This document shows positions 18,605 to 27,716 of a stretch of DNA of 64,000 bases, one piece after another. The position numbers were made by a program, and so were the translations under genes. Below the pieces are notes generated by a model. The model did no database searches. It was not told the origin of the DNA and saw only the letters and a list, made by a program, of their open reading frames with translations. Numbering within the stretch: the stretch's first letter is position 1; each line of letters begins with the position of its first letter. This DNA is from Lysobacterales bacterium (GTDB taxonomy: Bacteria > Pseudomonadota > Gammaproteobacteria > Xanthomonadales > SZUA-36): positions 1 through 64,000 of the forward strand of contig JABAAB010000014.1 of NCBI GenBank assembly GCA_014238945.1. The letters are read 5' to 3'.

Positions 18605-19366
18605 ATGAAGACGCCAGGCAAGATAGCCAAAGTCAAGGCCGCTGCGATGATGGCCCGCTTGACAGCGACCTTCCATGCCGAAATGCCATCCAAGCTGGAT
18701 GCAATGGAATCATCGGTTCTGGGGCTCAGCCACGATCCGGATATTTTTGAAACCCTCTACAGGCAAGTGCACAGCCTGAAGGGTTCGTCGGGCATGTACG
18801 GTTTGCCAGCGGTTGGACAGGTATGTCACGATTTCGAAGAGGCACTCAACCAATTCGAGTCCGAAGACGACGATTTCGAGGAAAAGATAGATCAGTACCT
18901 GGCTTACGTGGATTTGATGCGACAGGTAAGCCGTGTGGATGATGAGACAAACTCCAGTGCAACGGTCATCAACCAACTGGCCGAGATTCGTGAGACCGTA
19001 CACAGCACGGAAAAACATGGTTTGATCGTAGATGAGTCACGCCTGAATGTCGCACTTTACCAGGGTGTCTGGGAAGGGTTGCCGATCAGGTTCAATATAT
19101 GTACCGACGGTTATGAGGCAGCCGGCAAGTTACTTAATTATTCCTACGATATCGTCATTTGCGGTTTTGAGATACCCGTACTAAATGGTGTCGGTCTGAT
19201 CGCGGTTGCCCGTCTTTGCGTGCATCCGCAACCCGTGACCGTGCTGTTGGCCACCAATGAGGCCGTGGACTTACCGAAAGAGGTCGGCCCGGACCACATC
19301 ATCAAGCGTGACGGTGAGGTTGGCGATAATCTGTACCGGGTGGTTGCCGGGATATGCAAGGACTAG
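18605..19366 (+). CDS. Hpt phosphotransfer protein with degenerate receiver domain
   Basis: About 253 residues from ATG 18605 (a TTG lies one codon upstream). Residues 1-110 form an Hpt four-helix domain with the phosphorylatable His56 in VHSLKGSSGMYG. Residues about 138-250 fold like a response-regulator receiver: IVDESRLN with Asp143/Glu144, and the conserved Lys234 in HIIKRDG. However, the phospho-acceptor Asp is Gly187 (DIVICGFEIPVLNG, where D-x-x-MPxxDG is expected). The receiver therefore cannot be phosphorylated in the usual way and may act as a binding or dimerisation domain that controls the Hpt. No histidine kinase or intact response regulator is nearby. The stop is TAG. Confidence 0.75.
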   Translation: MKTPGKIAKVKAAAMMARLTATFHAEMPSKLDAMESSVLGLSHDPDIFETLYRQVHSLKGSSGMYGLPAVGQVCHDFEEALNQFESEDDDFEEKIDQYLAYVDLMRQVSRVDDETNSSATVINQLAEIRETVHSTEKHGLIVDESRLNVALYQGVWEGLPIRFNICTDGYEAAGKLLNYSYDIVICGFEIPVLNGVGLIAVARLCVHPQPVTVLLATNEAVDLPKEVGPDHIIKRDGEVGDNLYRVVAGICKD

Positions 19367-19776
19367 AACGCAGGGCTTCTATTTTTCAAACCCTTGCTTA
19401 AACGAAATAAACGTTGACCTGAAAAACGCTGTGCAGTCCATATTACAGCCAACAACGGTTTCGCCCTCGCAGTCGGGTGAGCCCTGCCAATCGGTAAAGG
19501 ACCAACCATCAACCGGCAGCGGTGTCAGGACGATTATGCTGCCATTATTTGAGTTCGTCAAAAACAGGGCAGGACACTATATGTTGGGAAATCGTCTGAT
19601 GGGTCCGCACCAATATCCATTCGAAATGATTTTGATTGAAATACGCAGATGAAGACTGGAGTCACCAGACATGGACTTTGATCAATAGAGCTCTTATCCT
19701 GCCCTGACCCAGTGGTCCTGCAGGTTTCTGCAAACAAACATTGATACCCGCACCCGCCTGTCATTCAAAGGGAAAT
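19367..19776 (+). other. 410-base intergenic region, nothing recognised
   Basis: Between the Hpt gene and the efflux operon I see no supported reading frame, RNA gene or repeat. It should hold the promoter of the efflux operon. AAAGGG at 19767-19772 is the ribosome site of the adaptor gene at ATG 19777. Confidence 0.5.
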
Positions 19777-21276
19777 ATGGAACACGCAAGCACAAGAAAA
19801 ACCTGGCTGATCGTTCTTCTGGTAGCAACAATTGCCGTCGCCGGTTATTGGCAGATCGCAATTGAAGAAGCCGTTGAGGGACAGGTGCTCATCGAGACGG
19901 AGGCTCTTGAAACCGGTGACATCCTCAGAACGGTGGCGACGTCCGGCGCGGTCAGACCATTGATCACCGTTGAGGTTGGTTCGCAATTGTCCGGCCAGGT
20001 TGCCGAGATTTATGCTGATTTCAACACACCGGTTAGAAAAGACCAGGTGATTGCCCTGATCGATTCCAAGACCTTTGATTCACGGGTATTGCAGAACCGG
20101 GCCGATCTGTCGGTGGCCAATGCGAACATTATTGTGCAACAGGCGCATATCGACCGGGCAAAGGCCAATCTGCGCAAGGCAAAACTGGAGTTTGAACGTG
20201 CTGAACCACTGGCGAAAGCCGGTACCCTGTCAGAATCGGAATTCGATACCGCATTGGCAGGTTTCGAGTCGGCCCGTGCCGACCTGACCGTGGCCGAAGC
20301 GCAGCTTGAGAACGCCCGTGCCAACCGGGAGCAGCGCCAGGCTCAGCTCGAGTCTGCCGAAATTGACCTGGAGCGGACCCGTATACGTTCACCCATCGAC
20401 GGGGTTGTCATTGAGCGTTCAGTGGACAAGGGCCAGACCGTGGCCGCCAGCCTGTCATCACCGGTTTTGTTCAAGATCGCCCAGGACCTGACCGAGATCC
20501 AGATCGAGGCCAACGTGGATGAGGCTGATATCGGCAATATCAGGAAGGGTAACCGTGGCAGTTTCACCGTTGATGCCTATCCGGATTCGGAATTCACCGG
20601 CTTCGTGCAACAGGTACGGCTTGCACCGAATGAGCAGAACAACGTGGTGACCTATACCGTCATCATCACCGCGGCGAACCCACAACGGCAATTGTTGCCT
20701 GGTATGACGGCCATTGTGGAGATCGTAACGGGTAAAAGTGAAGATGTTTTACGTGTTGCCAATGCAGCAGTTCGTTTCAAGCCGGCTGCAGATTCTGAAT
20801 TGGCAAAACAGACACCCGATGCGGGTGAAAACAGACAAGGACGATCCGCAGGCCCAGGTGCCGGACGAAGAATGGGCGATATTTCTCGATTGAAGACACA
20901 GTTGGGGCTTGATGAGGACCAGGCAGACCGGATTGAGAGAGATGTCCGTGAGATGTTTTCCGGGATGCGCGCGCAATTTCAGGGTCTGGAAGAAGGTGAT
21001 CGTGACACGCTTCGTCAGCAGATGCGCCAGCGTGTTTCTGCAGTATTCGAAAAACACCTGGACGCGCAACAGTTCAGCCAGTACCAGCAGATACAACAAC
21101 AGACTGAACAGACCAGAACAGGATTACTCTGGATACGTTCGAAAGATGGGGCGATAAAACCTGTCGAGGTACGACTGGGGCTCAGCGATGACCGTTTTAC
21201 ACAGGTGATTTCCCGTGAAGTGGTGGCAGGTAACGAGGCCGTTACGCGGATCAGGGAGCCAAAAACCAGACCATGA
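19777..21276 (+). CDS. MacA-like periplasmic adaptor with helical insertion
   Basis: Membrane-fusion protein of a MacAB-type tripartite exporter. An N-terminal anchor (TWLIVLLVATIAVAGYW) is followed by the lipoyl/barrel-sandwich segment (TVEVGSQLSGQVAEIYADFN), a long coiled coil (about residues 110-205, LRKAKLEFERAEPLAKAGTL and AQLENARANREQRQAQLESA), the second lipoyl half RIRSPIDGVVIERSVDKGQT, and the beta barrel. Between NAAVRFKPA (near 338) and LLWIRSKDG (near 451) lies an extra segment of about 110 residues, mostly charged helices (LKTQLGLDEDQADRIERDV, QQMRQRVSAVFEKHLDAQQF) reminiscent of LTxxQ/Spy-type helical domains. E. coli MacA (371 residues) lacks it. The start is ATG 19777 with AAAGGG upstream. 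The end overlaps the ATPase gene by four bases. Confidence 0.85.
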   Translation: MEHASTRKTWLIVLLVATIAVAGYWQIAIEEAVEGQVLIETEALETGDILRTVATSGAVRPLITVEVGSQLSGQVAEIYADFNTPVRKDQVIALIDSKTFDSRVLQNRADLSVANANIIVQQAHIDRAKANLRKAKLEFERAEPLAKAGTLSESEFDTALAGFESARADLTVAEAQLENARANREQRQAQLESAEIDLERTRIRSPIDGVVIERSVDKGQTVAASLSSPVLFKIAQDLTEIQIEANVDEADIGNIRKGNRGSFTVDAYPDSEFTGFVQQVRLAPNEQNNVVTYTVIITAANPQRQLLPGMTAIVEIVTGKSEDVLRVANAAVRFKPAADSELAKQTPDAGENRQGRSAGPGAGRRMGDISRLKTQLGLDEDQADRIERDVREMFSGMRAQFQGLEEGDRDTLRQQMRQRVSAVFEKHLDAQQFSQYQQIQQQTEQTRTGLLWIRSKDGAIKPVEVRLGLSDDRFTQVISREVVAGNEAVTRIREPKTRP

Positions 21277-21983
21277 CGGGTAGCCAACAAAGGCCGCTGG
21301 TCGAATGCAATGGTGTCTGCAAGGACTACCACATGGGTGGCGAGGTCATCCATGCCCTGCGGGATGTCAGCCTGAAGATCAACAAGGGTGAGTATGTAGC
21401 CGTCATGGGTCCGTCAGGTTCAGGAAAGTCCACATTGATGAATCTGATTGGAGCGCTGGATGTTCCGACCAGTGGTGACCTGGTTGTCAATGGTCTGAAC
21501 CTTAGCGGGCAGGAGTCCGACACGCTGGCGGACTTCAGAAACCTCACTGTCGGTTTCGTTTTTCAGCAGTTCAATCTGCTGTCACGGACCTCTGCACTGG
21601 AAAATGTCAAATTGCCACTGTTTTATGCGCGTCATCTGGGCTCAATCAATGCAGGTGAACGGGCCAGGAAATGCCTGCAGCAAGTGGGTTTGTCCGACCG
21701 TATGCATCATGATCCGACCCAGTTGTCCGGTGGTCAGCAGCAGCGTGTAGCAATTGCCCGTGCGCTGGTCAACCAGCCATCGGTGGTACTGGCCGATGAA
21801 CCCACGGGCGCGCTGGATACGAAAACATCGGTCGAGATACTGGATTTGTTCCAGCAACTCAATGACAAGGGGATTACCCTGATCGTGGTCACCCATGATC
21901 CCGAGGTGGCGGAAGTGAGCAGGAGAAACCTGCTGTTTCGCGATGGACGTCTGGTTGATGATGTCAGTATGGCCAGGCGCTAG
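21273..21983 (+). CDS. MacB/LolD-type ABC transporter ATPase
   Basis: A 236-residue ATP-binding subunit. The Walker A motif GPSGSGKST lies at residues 46-54, followed by a Q-loop (VGFVFQQFNLL), the signature LSGGQQQRVAIARAL, Walker B VVLADEPTGALD and the switch histidine in VVTHDPEVA. The GALD sequence after Walker B is typical of the MacB/LolD/FtsE group. The start overlaps the adaptor stop (ATGA), and the permease follows three bases after its TAG stop. In this operon the ATPase and the permease are separate polypeptides, unlike E. coli MacB, which fuses them. Confidence 0.93.
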   Translation: MTGSQQRPLVECNGVCKDYHMGGEVIHALRDVSLKINKGEYVAVMGPSGSGKSTLMNLIGALDVPTSGDLVVNGLNLSGQESDTLADFRNLTVGFVFQQFNLLSRTSALENVKLPLFYARHLGSINAGERARKCLQQVGLSDRMHHDPTQLSGGQQQRVAIARALVNQPSVVLADEPTGALDTKTSVEILDLFQQLNDKGITLIVVTHDPEVAEVSRRNLLFRDGRLVDDVSMARR

Positions 21984-21986
21984 ACC

Positions 21987-23222
21987 ATGGAGATGTTCAA
22001 GACCATCAGCATTGCCCTGGTCGCCCTGCGTCTGAATGCGCTGCGCAGTTTCCTGACCATGCTCGGAATCATCATCGGGATCGCCTCGGTGATCGTCATG
22101 GTCTCCGTTTCCAGTGGCTCAAAGCAGGAGATCGAACGCGCCATTGATCGCCTCGGCAGTAATATGCTGACCATCCGGCCGGGGACCTCCACCACCGGCG
22201 GACGTCATGGCGGGGCGGGTTCTGCAGCACCGCTGACCGAGGGGGATATCACGCGACTGAAGGAACGCTTCGGTTTTCTCGAGGGTGTTTCCGGCAGTCT
22301 GAGCACTTCCGCCCCGGTGGTTTTTGGAAACAGTAACTGGACCACCGGTATCATCGGTATCCATGCCGACTACATCAAGGTGCGTCAATGGGTGATTGAA
22401 GAAGGACGCAATTTTACCGACCGGGAAATCCGTTCCGGGGCCAAGGTAGCGCTGGTGGGTCAGGACATCATCGAACACCTGTTCGATGGTAATCCATCGG
22501 TCGGTGAACGCATCCGCATCAAGAATGTGCCCTTTACTGTCATCGGTACCCTGCAGGAAAAAGGTGAATCTACCTTCGGCAGAAGCCTGGATGACGTGAT
22601 CTTCATACCCATTTCAACTGCGCGTATGCGGGTCAGTGGACGCAGTAGCCGGGGTGTTCCCGACATGGTGGGCAATATTTACCTGACGGTTGATCTGAAC
22701 CGGGATATCAGGATTGCAGAGGAGGAACTGGTCGAGTTCATGCGTGAACTGCGCAAGCTCGCACCGGGGGCCCAGGATGATTTCTCGGTGCGAAATTTTT
22801 CCGAGTTCATCCGCGCCCGTAACGAAACTTCCAGCACGCTGGGCCTGCTGCTGGCGGCCACCGCCGCCATCGCCCTGGTGGTCGGTGGCATCGGTATCAT
22901 GAACATCATGCTGGTTTCGGTCACCGAGCGCACCCGCGAGATCGGCTTACGGCTGGCCGTGGGCGCACGCCGTCGGGATATCCTGATGCAGTTCCTGGTA
23001 GAGGCCGTCACGCTGTGCCTGATCGGCAGCTTTTTCGGTGTGGTCATCGGTGTCGGGGCCGGGGAACTGGTGCAGCGATTCAGCGAGGTTCCGGTGTTGC
23101 TGAATATACCCATTATATTCATCGCGATTGGTTCGGCTGCCTTCGTGGGAATCTTTTTCGGCTTCTACCCGGCGCGCAAGGCATCATTGCTCAGTCCGAT
23201 TGAGGCCCTACGATACGAATAA
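21987..23222 (+). CDS. MacB-type FtsX-like permease
   Basis: A 411-residue inner-membrane permease with one N-terminal helix (LRSFLTMLGIIIGIASVIVM), a large periplasmic domain (residues about 45-275, with GSNMLTIRPGTS and the ALVGQDIIEHLF block), and three C-terminal helices containing the FtsX-family signature GGIGIMNIMLVSVTERTREI followed by GLRLAVGARRRDIL. It ends at the conserved FGFYPARKASLLSPIEALRYE-type tail. It forms the mechanotransmission pump with the upstream ATPase and adaptor, exporting a peptide, lipopeptide or antibiotic through a TolC-type channel encoded elsewhere. Confidence 0.92.
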   Translation: MEMFKTISIALVALRLNALRSFLTMLGIIIGIASVIVMVSVSSGSKQEIERAIDRLGSNMLTIRPGTSTTGGRHGGAGSAAPLTEGDITRLKERFGFLEGVSGSLSTSAPVVFGNSNWTTGIIGIHADYIKVRQWVIEEGRNFTDREIRSGAKVALVGQDIIEHLFDGNPSVGERIRIKNVPFTVIGTLQEKGESTFGRSLDDVIFIPISTARMRVSGRSSRGVPDMVGNIYLTVDLNRDIRIAEEELVEFMRELRKLAPGAQDDFSVRNFSEFIRARNETSSTLGLLLAATAAIALVVGGIGIMNIMLVSVTERTREIGLRLAVGARRRDILMQFLVEAVTLCLIGSFFGVVIGVGAGELVQRFSEVPVLLNIPIIFIAIGSAAFVGIFFGFYPARKASLLSPIEALRYE

Positions 23223-23329
23223 TAAATGCAAGTTAAATTCCATTCGAATCAACCGCATTCATTAAAGAAAAATTCAATCAGTCACATGACCCCCATTCCA
23301 AAACGGCATCTTTGCTTTAAAATTCACCC

Positions 23330-24121
23330 ATGATTTCAAACAACACCGAGGCTCGCTCAAGTAGTCTCCGAATCGTAATGGCCACACTGATGTTCAGTTT
23401 CGCGCTTTTACCCAGTGCTCAATCTGCCCTCGACCAGCAAATAACGATTCCGGGTACTGGTTGGAAACTTATTGCCGACCTGAGGTTGCCCGAAGGCAAA
23501 ACGACCCGGACATTTGCCGTTCTACTGCACAAGGCTGCAGGAGACCGCTCTGCTTATCTGCAGATGGCGCAGGCGATGGCAGAGAACGGGGTTGCTTCTT
23601 TGCGTGTCGACTTGCGCGGGCACGGAGAGAGCACGAACCTGGGTGCGTTCGACCCCGAAATCAGCCGTTACATGGATCGGGATGATCCGGCTGTCGTGGC
23701 CAATTTTGAATTGATCAAGGCCGGTGACCAGGACGTAATCACAGTATTGCAATGGTTGAGAGACCAGCCGGAATTTTCAGATTTGCCATTGATCATGATG
23801 GGTTCGAGTTATACCGGTGAGGAAATGGTGGAGGCTGGGGCCGAACTCGGTTACGCGGACATCTACGTGGCATTGGCACCTGGAAATTTCAGTCAGGACT
23901 CGATTAGTGAAATCGACGGCAGCGGTGTGCCCTGGTTGTTTGTGCGCGCGGAGGTCGAAATGCCATTTTTTCCTGCGTTGTTTGAAGCGATTCGGGACGG
24001 CAGTGAGACTGCGGAGATATGGGTTTTGCCGGGCGAGGGTCACGCGACCGATCTTTTTGACGAAAATCCCAATCTGCATCTGCGTCTTCTGAACTGGATC
24101 AATGACCGGCTGCCAGATTAG
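23330..24121 (+). CDS. Secreted alpha/beta hydrolase (DUF3530/PhaC-like small esterase type)
   Basis: A 263-residue protein with a signal peptide (IVMATLMFSFALLPSAQSA). The alpha/beta-hydrolase core shows the HKAAGDRS oxyanion-loop region, VASLRVDLRGHGEST, a nucleophile elbow GSSYTG at residues 158-163 with Ser160 as likely nucleophile, and His238 in LPGEGHATDLF. The elbow is G-x-S-x-T rather than G-x-S-x-G, an acceptable variation. The reaction is probably ester or thioester hydrolysis in the periplasm. It lies 107 bases after the efflux operon and is likely transcribed separately. The subfamily label is uncertain; the fold and the catalytic residues are what I can support. The stop is TAG. 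Confidence 0.7.
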   Translation: MISNNTEARSSSLRIVMATLMFSFALLPSAQSALDQQITIPGTGWKLIADLRLPEGKTTRTFAVLLHKAAGDRSAYLQMAQAMAENGVASLRVDLRGHGESTNLGAFDPEISRYMDRDDPAVVANFELIKAGDQDVITVLQWLRDQPEFSDLPLIMMGSSYTGEEMVEAGAELGYADIYVALAPGNFSQDSISEIDGSGVPWLFVRAEVEMPFFPALFEAIRDGSETAEIWVLPGEGHATDLFDENPNLHLRLLNWINDRLPD

Positions 24122-24278
24122 CGGGGTCTGCGGCAAAAACGGGTATTTGATATTCACATCGAAAACTGTGACGGATGTGGTCGTACGTTGCGCATCATTG
24201 CCTGTATCGCTGATTTTGTGGTTTTCAGCAGGGTACTCATTTATTCATCGATTGGTTGAATACTGGTAACATGGGCCG

Positions 24279-25898
24279 GTGCCCCGATTGAAACCCAGTA
24301 CCATTCGCATCGGTTATCGTTACCGCCCGAAACGCCTTGCACCGGATTATGACGCAGTGGTCATCGGTTCGGGTATGGGTGGCCTGACCACGGCCGCGCT
24401 GCTGAGCGAACTCGGCTGGAAGGTCTGTGTACTGGAGCAGCACTACACCGCCGGTGGTTATACCCACACCTATGACCGTGCCGGATACGAATGGGATGTC
24501 GGTGTGCACTACATCGGTGATGTGGGTGCCAAAACCCGCACCCGCTGCATGTTCGATTTTCTGACCGATGGAAAGCTCCAGTGGGCCCCGATGGCTGATG
24601 AATATGACCGCTTTTTCATCGGTGAAAAGGTTTTCACAGCAAGGGCCGGCAAGCGGCAGTTCCGTGACAATCTCGTTGCCCAGTTCCCGCGTGAGGAACA
24701 GGCGATCGATGCCTATATGCAGTTGCTTGCCGAGTCAGGCAGTGCAATGTCTGCTGTGGGGATGGATCGCGTATTAAAACCCTGGCAACGGGTATTGTCG
24801 GCGCCGGTTCGAAAACACAAAATACCCGAATGGGTCTTTGAGCCCACCTGGGACGTTCTGAGCCGTCTGACCTCCGACCCGGATCTGATCGCCACGATCT
24901 GTGGTCAATGGGGTGACATGGGTCTACCACCCAAAAAGTCGGCGTTCATGGTGCATGCCATGATTGCCCGGCATTACCTGTACGGTGGATTCTATCCCGT
25001 GGGGGGATCATGGAAGATTGCTGACAACATTATGCCAAAGATCCAGAAAACCGGTGGTGAAGTTTTCACCTACGCGAGCGTGGAGCAGATCCTCATTGAG
25101 GAGGGTGTCGTCAAAGGGGTCGAGATGAAGGATGGTCACCGCATCGCCTGTGACTGCGTGGTGTCTTCGGCCGGGATTGACAACACCTTCAGCCGGCTTC
25201 TGCCATCCACCGTGGTCAGGGAACACGGGTACAGCGAGGCACTTTCACAACTTAAACCCAGCATCGCACACCTCGGTATCTATATTGGTCTGCAGGAAAC
25301 GGCCGAAGCACTCGAGCTGCCACGCACCAATTTCTGGATTTACCCGTCCAATGACTACGACGGGGACGTGCAGGCCTTCCTTGAAAATTCCGACGCGCCG
25401 TTCCCCGTGGTTTACATCTCCTTTCCTTCTGCCAAGGACCCCGATTACCTGAACCGTCACCCGGGCACAGCAACCATCGAGATCGTGGCACCCGCACCCT
25501 ATGCCTGGTTCGAACAATGGGAGGGCAGCACCTGGGGTCAACGCGGGCCGGAATACGAGCAGTTCAAGGCAATGCTGGGCGAGCGGTTGATGCGCTACCT
25601 GTATGACAAGTTGCCACAACTGGAGGGCAAGGTGGACTATTACGAGGTATCCACGCCCTTGTCCACCAAGTGGTTCAGTGCTTACCGGCAGGGTGAGTTG
25701 TATGGCCTGGACCACTCGCCACAACGCCTGAAACAGGACTGGCTGGGACCTCGTACACGGATTCCCGGTCTTTGGCTAACCGGGCAGGATACGCTGACCT
25801 GTGGTGTCACCGGGGCCATGATGGCCGGTCTGCTCACCACCAGTGCGATGGTCGGTATACGCAGGGCGACGTCGCTGACACGAAGAATATTTGGCTGA
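24279..25898 (+). CDS. Retinol-saturase/phytoene-desaturase-like flavoprotein
   Basis: FAD-dependent oxidoreductase of 539 residues in the CrtI/RetSat superfamily. The dinucleotide-binding motif G30-S-G32-M-G-G35 (AVVIGSGMGGLTTAALL) is followed by VLEQHYTAGGYTHTY. WDVGVHYIGDVG, which binds substrate or FAD in the retinol-saturase branch, comes next. The C-terminus has the second FAD contact GLWLTGQDTLTCGVTGAMM. It probably saturates or desaturates an isoprenoid or polyene double bond. The start is GTG 24279; an out-of-frame ATG at 24271 is closed after six codons. No carotenoid genes are nearby. A GC-rich hairpin follows the stop. Confidence 0.82.
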   Translation: MPRLKPSTIRIGYRYRPKRLAPDYDAVVIGSGMGGLTTAALLSELGWKVCVLEQHYTAGGYTHTYDRAGYEWDVGVHYIGDVGAKTRTRCMFDFLTDGKLQWAPMADEYDRFFIGEKVFTARAGKRQFRDNLVAQFPREEQAIDAYMQLLAESGSAMSAVGMDRVLKPWQRVLSAPVRKHKIPEWVFEPTWDVLSRLTSDPDLIATICGQWGDMGLPPKKSAFMVHAMIARHYLYGGFYPVGGSWKIADNIMPKIQKTGGEVFTYASVEQILIEEGVVKGVEMKDGHRIACDCVVSSAGIDNTFSRLLPSTVVREHGYSEALSQLKPSIAHLGIYIGLQETAEALELPRTNFWIYPSNDYDGDVQAFLENSDAPFPVVYISFPSAKDPDYLNRHPGTATIEIVAPAPYAWFEQWEGSTWGQRGPEYEQFKAMLGERLMRYLYDKLPQLEGKVDYYEVSTPLSTKWFSAYRQGELYGLDHSPQRLKQDWLGPRTRIPGLWLTGQDTLTCGVTGAMMAGLLTTSAMVGIRRATSLTRRIFG

Positions 25899-25905
25899 TA
25901 CTAAA

Positions 25906-25934
25906 GGGCGGGCCCGGCCTGGCCCGTCCCGCCC
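25906..25934 (+). terminator. GC-rich hairpin after the flavoprotein gene
   Basis: GGGCGGG (25906-25912) pairs with CCCGCCC (25928-25934), with further GC pairs possible inside. It begins eight bases after the stop. No T-run follows, so termination is likely weak or factor-dependent. Confidence 0.45.
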
Positions 25935-26180
25935 GCTAGGGGTACATGTTCTGTCTCGTTTCCCGAGCGCTGCTCGTCGGTGTTGATGGTGTTGGTTTTC
26001 ATGCTGAACCTGACATACGTATTTTCTGCAATTGAATTGAAAGTTCACCATGTCATAGTGGTAGAGTTTGTCCAGATAGTCCAAACTGAGCGGCGATCAA
26101 TCACAGCAATTTGGGTCGTACTGGGTAAATCCCAAAATTATTTTTAGTACTCCTGCACAGACAACAAGGCAAAATTTCTG

Positions 26181-26940
26181 ATGAAAAGAGCAAAGTCCAA
26201 TGCATGGATTATTGTTGCCGGACTTGTTTTTCTGAACAGTTGCCAAGCCATGGAAACACACACCGGCGACATGGTCCCGCCCTGTCATCTAAGTAATGTT
26301 CATTGGTTGAACACGGGCCTTGGCCTGCTGGAAACCAATCGGCGGGTGACCATTAAGGACGGTGTGATCAAGGCGATAGACCCCGCCGATAAGCAGTGTC
26401 CATTTGAGGGCTACCTGATGACGCAGGCCGACCGGCGCGGGATTAGAGTTGCCGGTCACCTGCCTGAGGGAGTCTCCATTCAGACAGCGAGTGCTGCCGG
26501 AATGCAAAGTATTGAACACCTGGTCGATGAACGCGATTTTTTTTGCAATCCAGTTGATGGAGCTGATTGTGCGCAGGTGGTTGGCTCCCTTGCAGGCTGC
26601 GCAGTCACTGGTCCGGTTACTGGAGGACAAGGCGATACCCCTGCTTGCAGGAAGTGATACCGGTGTGCACCCACTGGGTGCAGGTGAAGCCTTTATGGCT
26701 GAGCTCCAGGTATTGGAATCTGCGGGGTTAACCCCGCATCAGGTTTTGCGTGCGGCCACCTATACGCCAAGGCTGACCTGGCAACCAGGCGGACTGCCGG
26801 CAAGTTGGATCGGCTCGCAGGCTGATCTCGTACTTTATTCGGAAAACCCCTTTGATAATCTGGCTGCGCTGCAAAACCCTCAAGAAGTCATACTCAATGG
26901 TCTGACCGTGTTTAGCATATCCCACCAAGTGCAACCGTGA
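26181..26940 (+). pseudogene. Decayed amidohydrolase (imidazolonepropionase-like lipoprotein)
   Basis: A lipoprotein signal (IIVAGLVFLNSCQA) and the N-terminal amidohydrolase strand pattern (TNRRVTIKDGVIKAIDP) open the gene. The frame then jumps straight to the later block RGIRVAGHLPEG...SIEHL, so the H-x-H metal site and roughly 100 residues are missing. Around 26575-26600 the homology changes frame and continues in +1 as AIPLLAGSDTG, AGLTPHQVLRAATYTP and ADLVLYSENPFDNL, the normal C-terminus of the family, to TGA 26940. Two deletions, one with a frameshift, make an active metal-dependent hydrolase impossible. The last 29 bases overlap the 3' end of the convergent SDR gene. The 282 bases upstream hold the hairpin at 25906 and otherwise nothing I recognise. 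Confidence 0.75.
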
Positions 26941-27667
26941 TGGCCTGCGCGCTGACCCCGCTGGATTCTTCCGAGGCAAGAAAGGCGATCATCTCGGCAA
27001 CTTCCCCGGGTGTTGCCACGCGACCTGCAGGGTACCCCGAGGCCCGCTCTTTCCATACTTCATCAACGGTCATGCCGGTATTTCGGGCTTTCTCACGAGC
27101 TGAGCGCTCCGCCATCTCCGTACGCACCCAGCCGGGCAAAACGGCGTTGGATGTCACATTGAAAGCCCCTGCATCCTCCGCCACAGAACGCATCAGACCA
27201 AGCAGTCCGTGCTTGGAAATGTTGTAGGCGCAGCTTTCAGGTTCGGCGTGCTCACCCGCTGTGGAAGCGGTAAATACCATGCGGCCATAGCCACGTTTGA
27301 CCATTCCCTTGAGTATCAACCGGGTCAGCAGGAACGGACCCTCCAGGTTGATCCGCATGGTCTGGTACCACGAATCCCGGTCCTGTTCCCATACGACCTT
27401 TTCATGGGCCGAGCCGATACCGTGGTTGCAGACAAAAATATCGATGGGGCCGAGTCTGGCTTCGGTTTCATTAAAAGTTTGCTCGCATCCTTCAGCGGTC
27501 CCAAGATCCGCGGCCACGTATTCCAGTCCGGTGGCCGCCAGCTCATCCTTGCTGCGTGCTGCCACCATCACCCGTGCCCCCCTGGATGCAAACAACTTTG
27601 CTGTTTCCAGTCCAATTCCCCGACCGGCACCGGTCACCAGCGCCACCCGTCCTTCTACTCCTGCCAT
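26912..27667 (-). CDS. Short-chain dehydrogenase/reductase (SDR)
   Basis: Classical SDR of 251 residues. The cofactor motif TGAGRGIG occupies residues 12-19, ICVNHG-type NNAG is present as FVCNHGIG, the catalytic Ser lies in FTASTAG, and the Y-x-x-x-K pair is CAYNISKHG. The PGWVRTEM motif follows. NADP preference is suggested by VAARSK after the second strand. It ends ITVALGGIC. The gene lies 49 bases downstream of a small unknown gene on the same strand and overlaps the amidohydrolase pseudogene tail to tail. The substrate is not predictable. Confidence 0.88.
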   Translation of the reverse strand: MAGVEGRVALVTGAGRGIGLETAKLFASRGARVMVAARSKDELAATGLEYVAADLGTAEGCEQTFNETEARLGPIDIFVCNHGIGSAHEKVVWEQDRDSWYQTMRINLEGPFLLTRLILKGMVKRGYGRMVFTASTAGEHAEPESCAYNISKHGLLGLMRSVAEDAGAFNVTSNAVLPGWVRTEMAERSAREKARNTGMTVDEVWKERASGYPAGRVATPGEVAEMIAFLASEESSGVSAQAITVALGGIC

Positions 27668-27716
27668 GATCTTTTTCTCCGATTCGAGACGGTTATTATA
27701 GAGAGGAAACCGCTGG

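Noticed and set aside
19367-19776. Small reading frames between the Hpt gene and the efflux operon
   Set aside because: No ribosome site, family pattern or codon bias supports any of them.
25906-25934. Classic intrinsic terminator
   Set aside because: The stem is strong but no T-run follows on the plus strand; I list it only as a hairpin with modest confidence.
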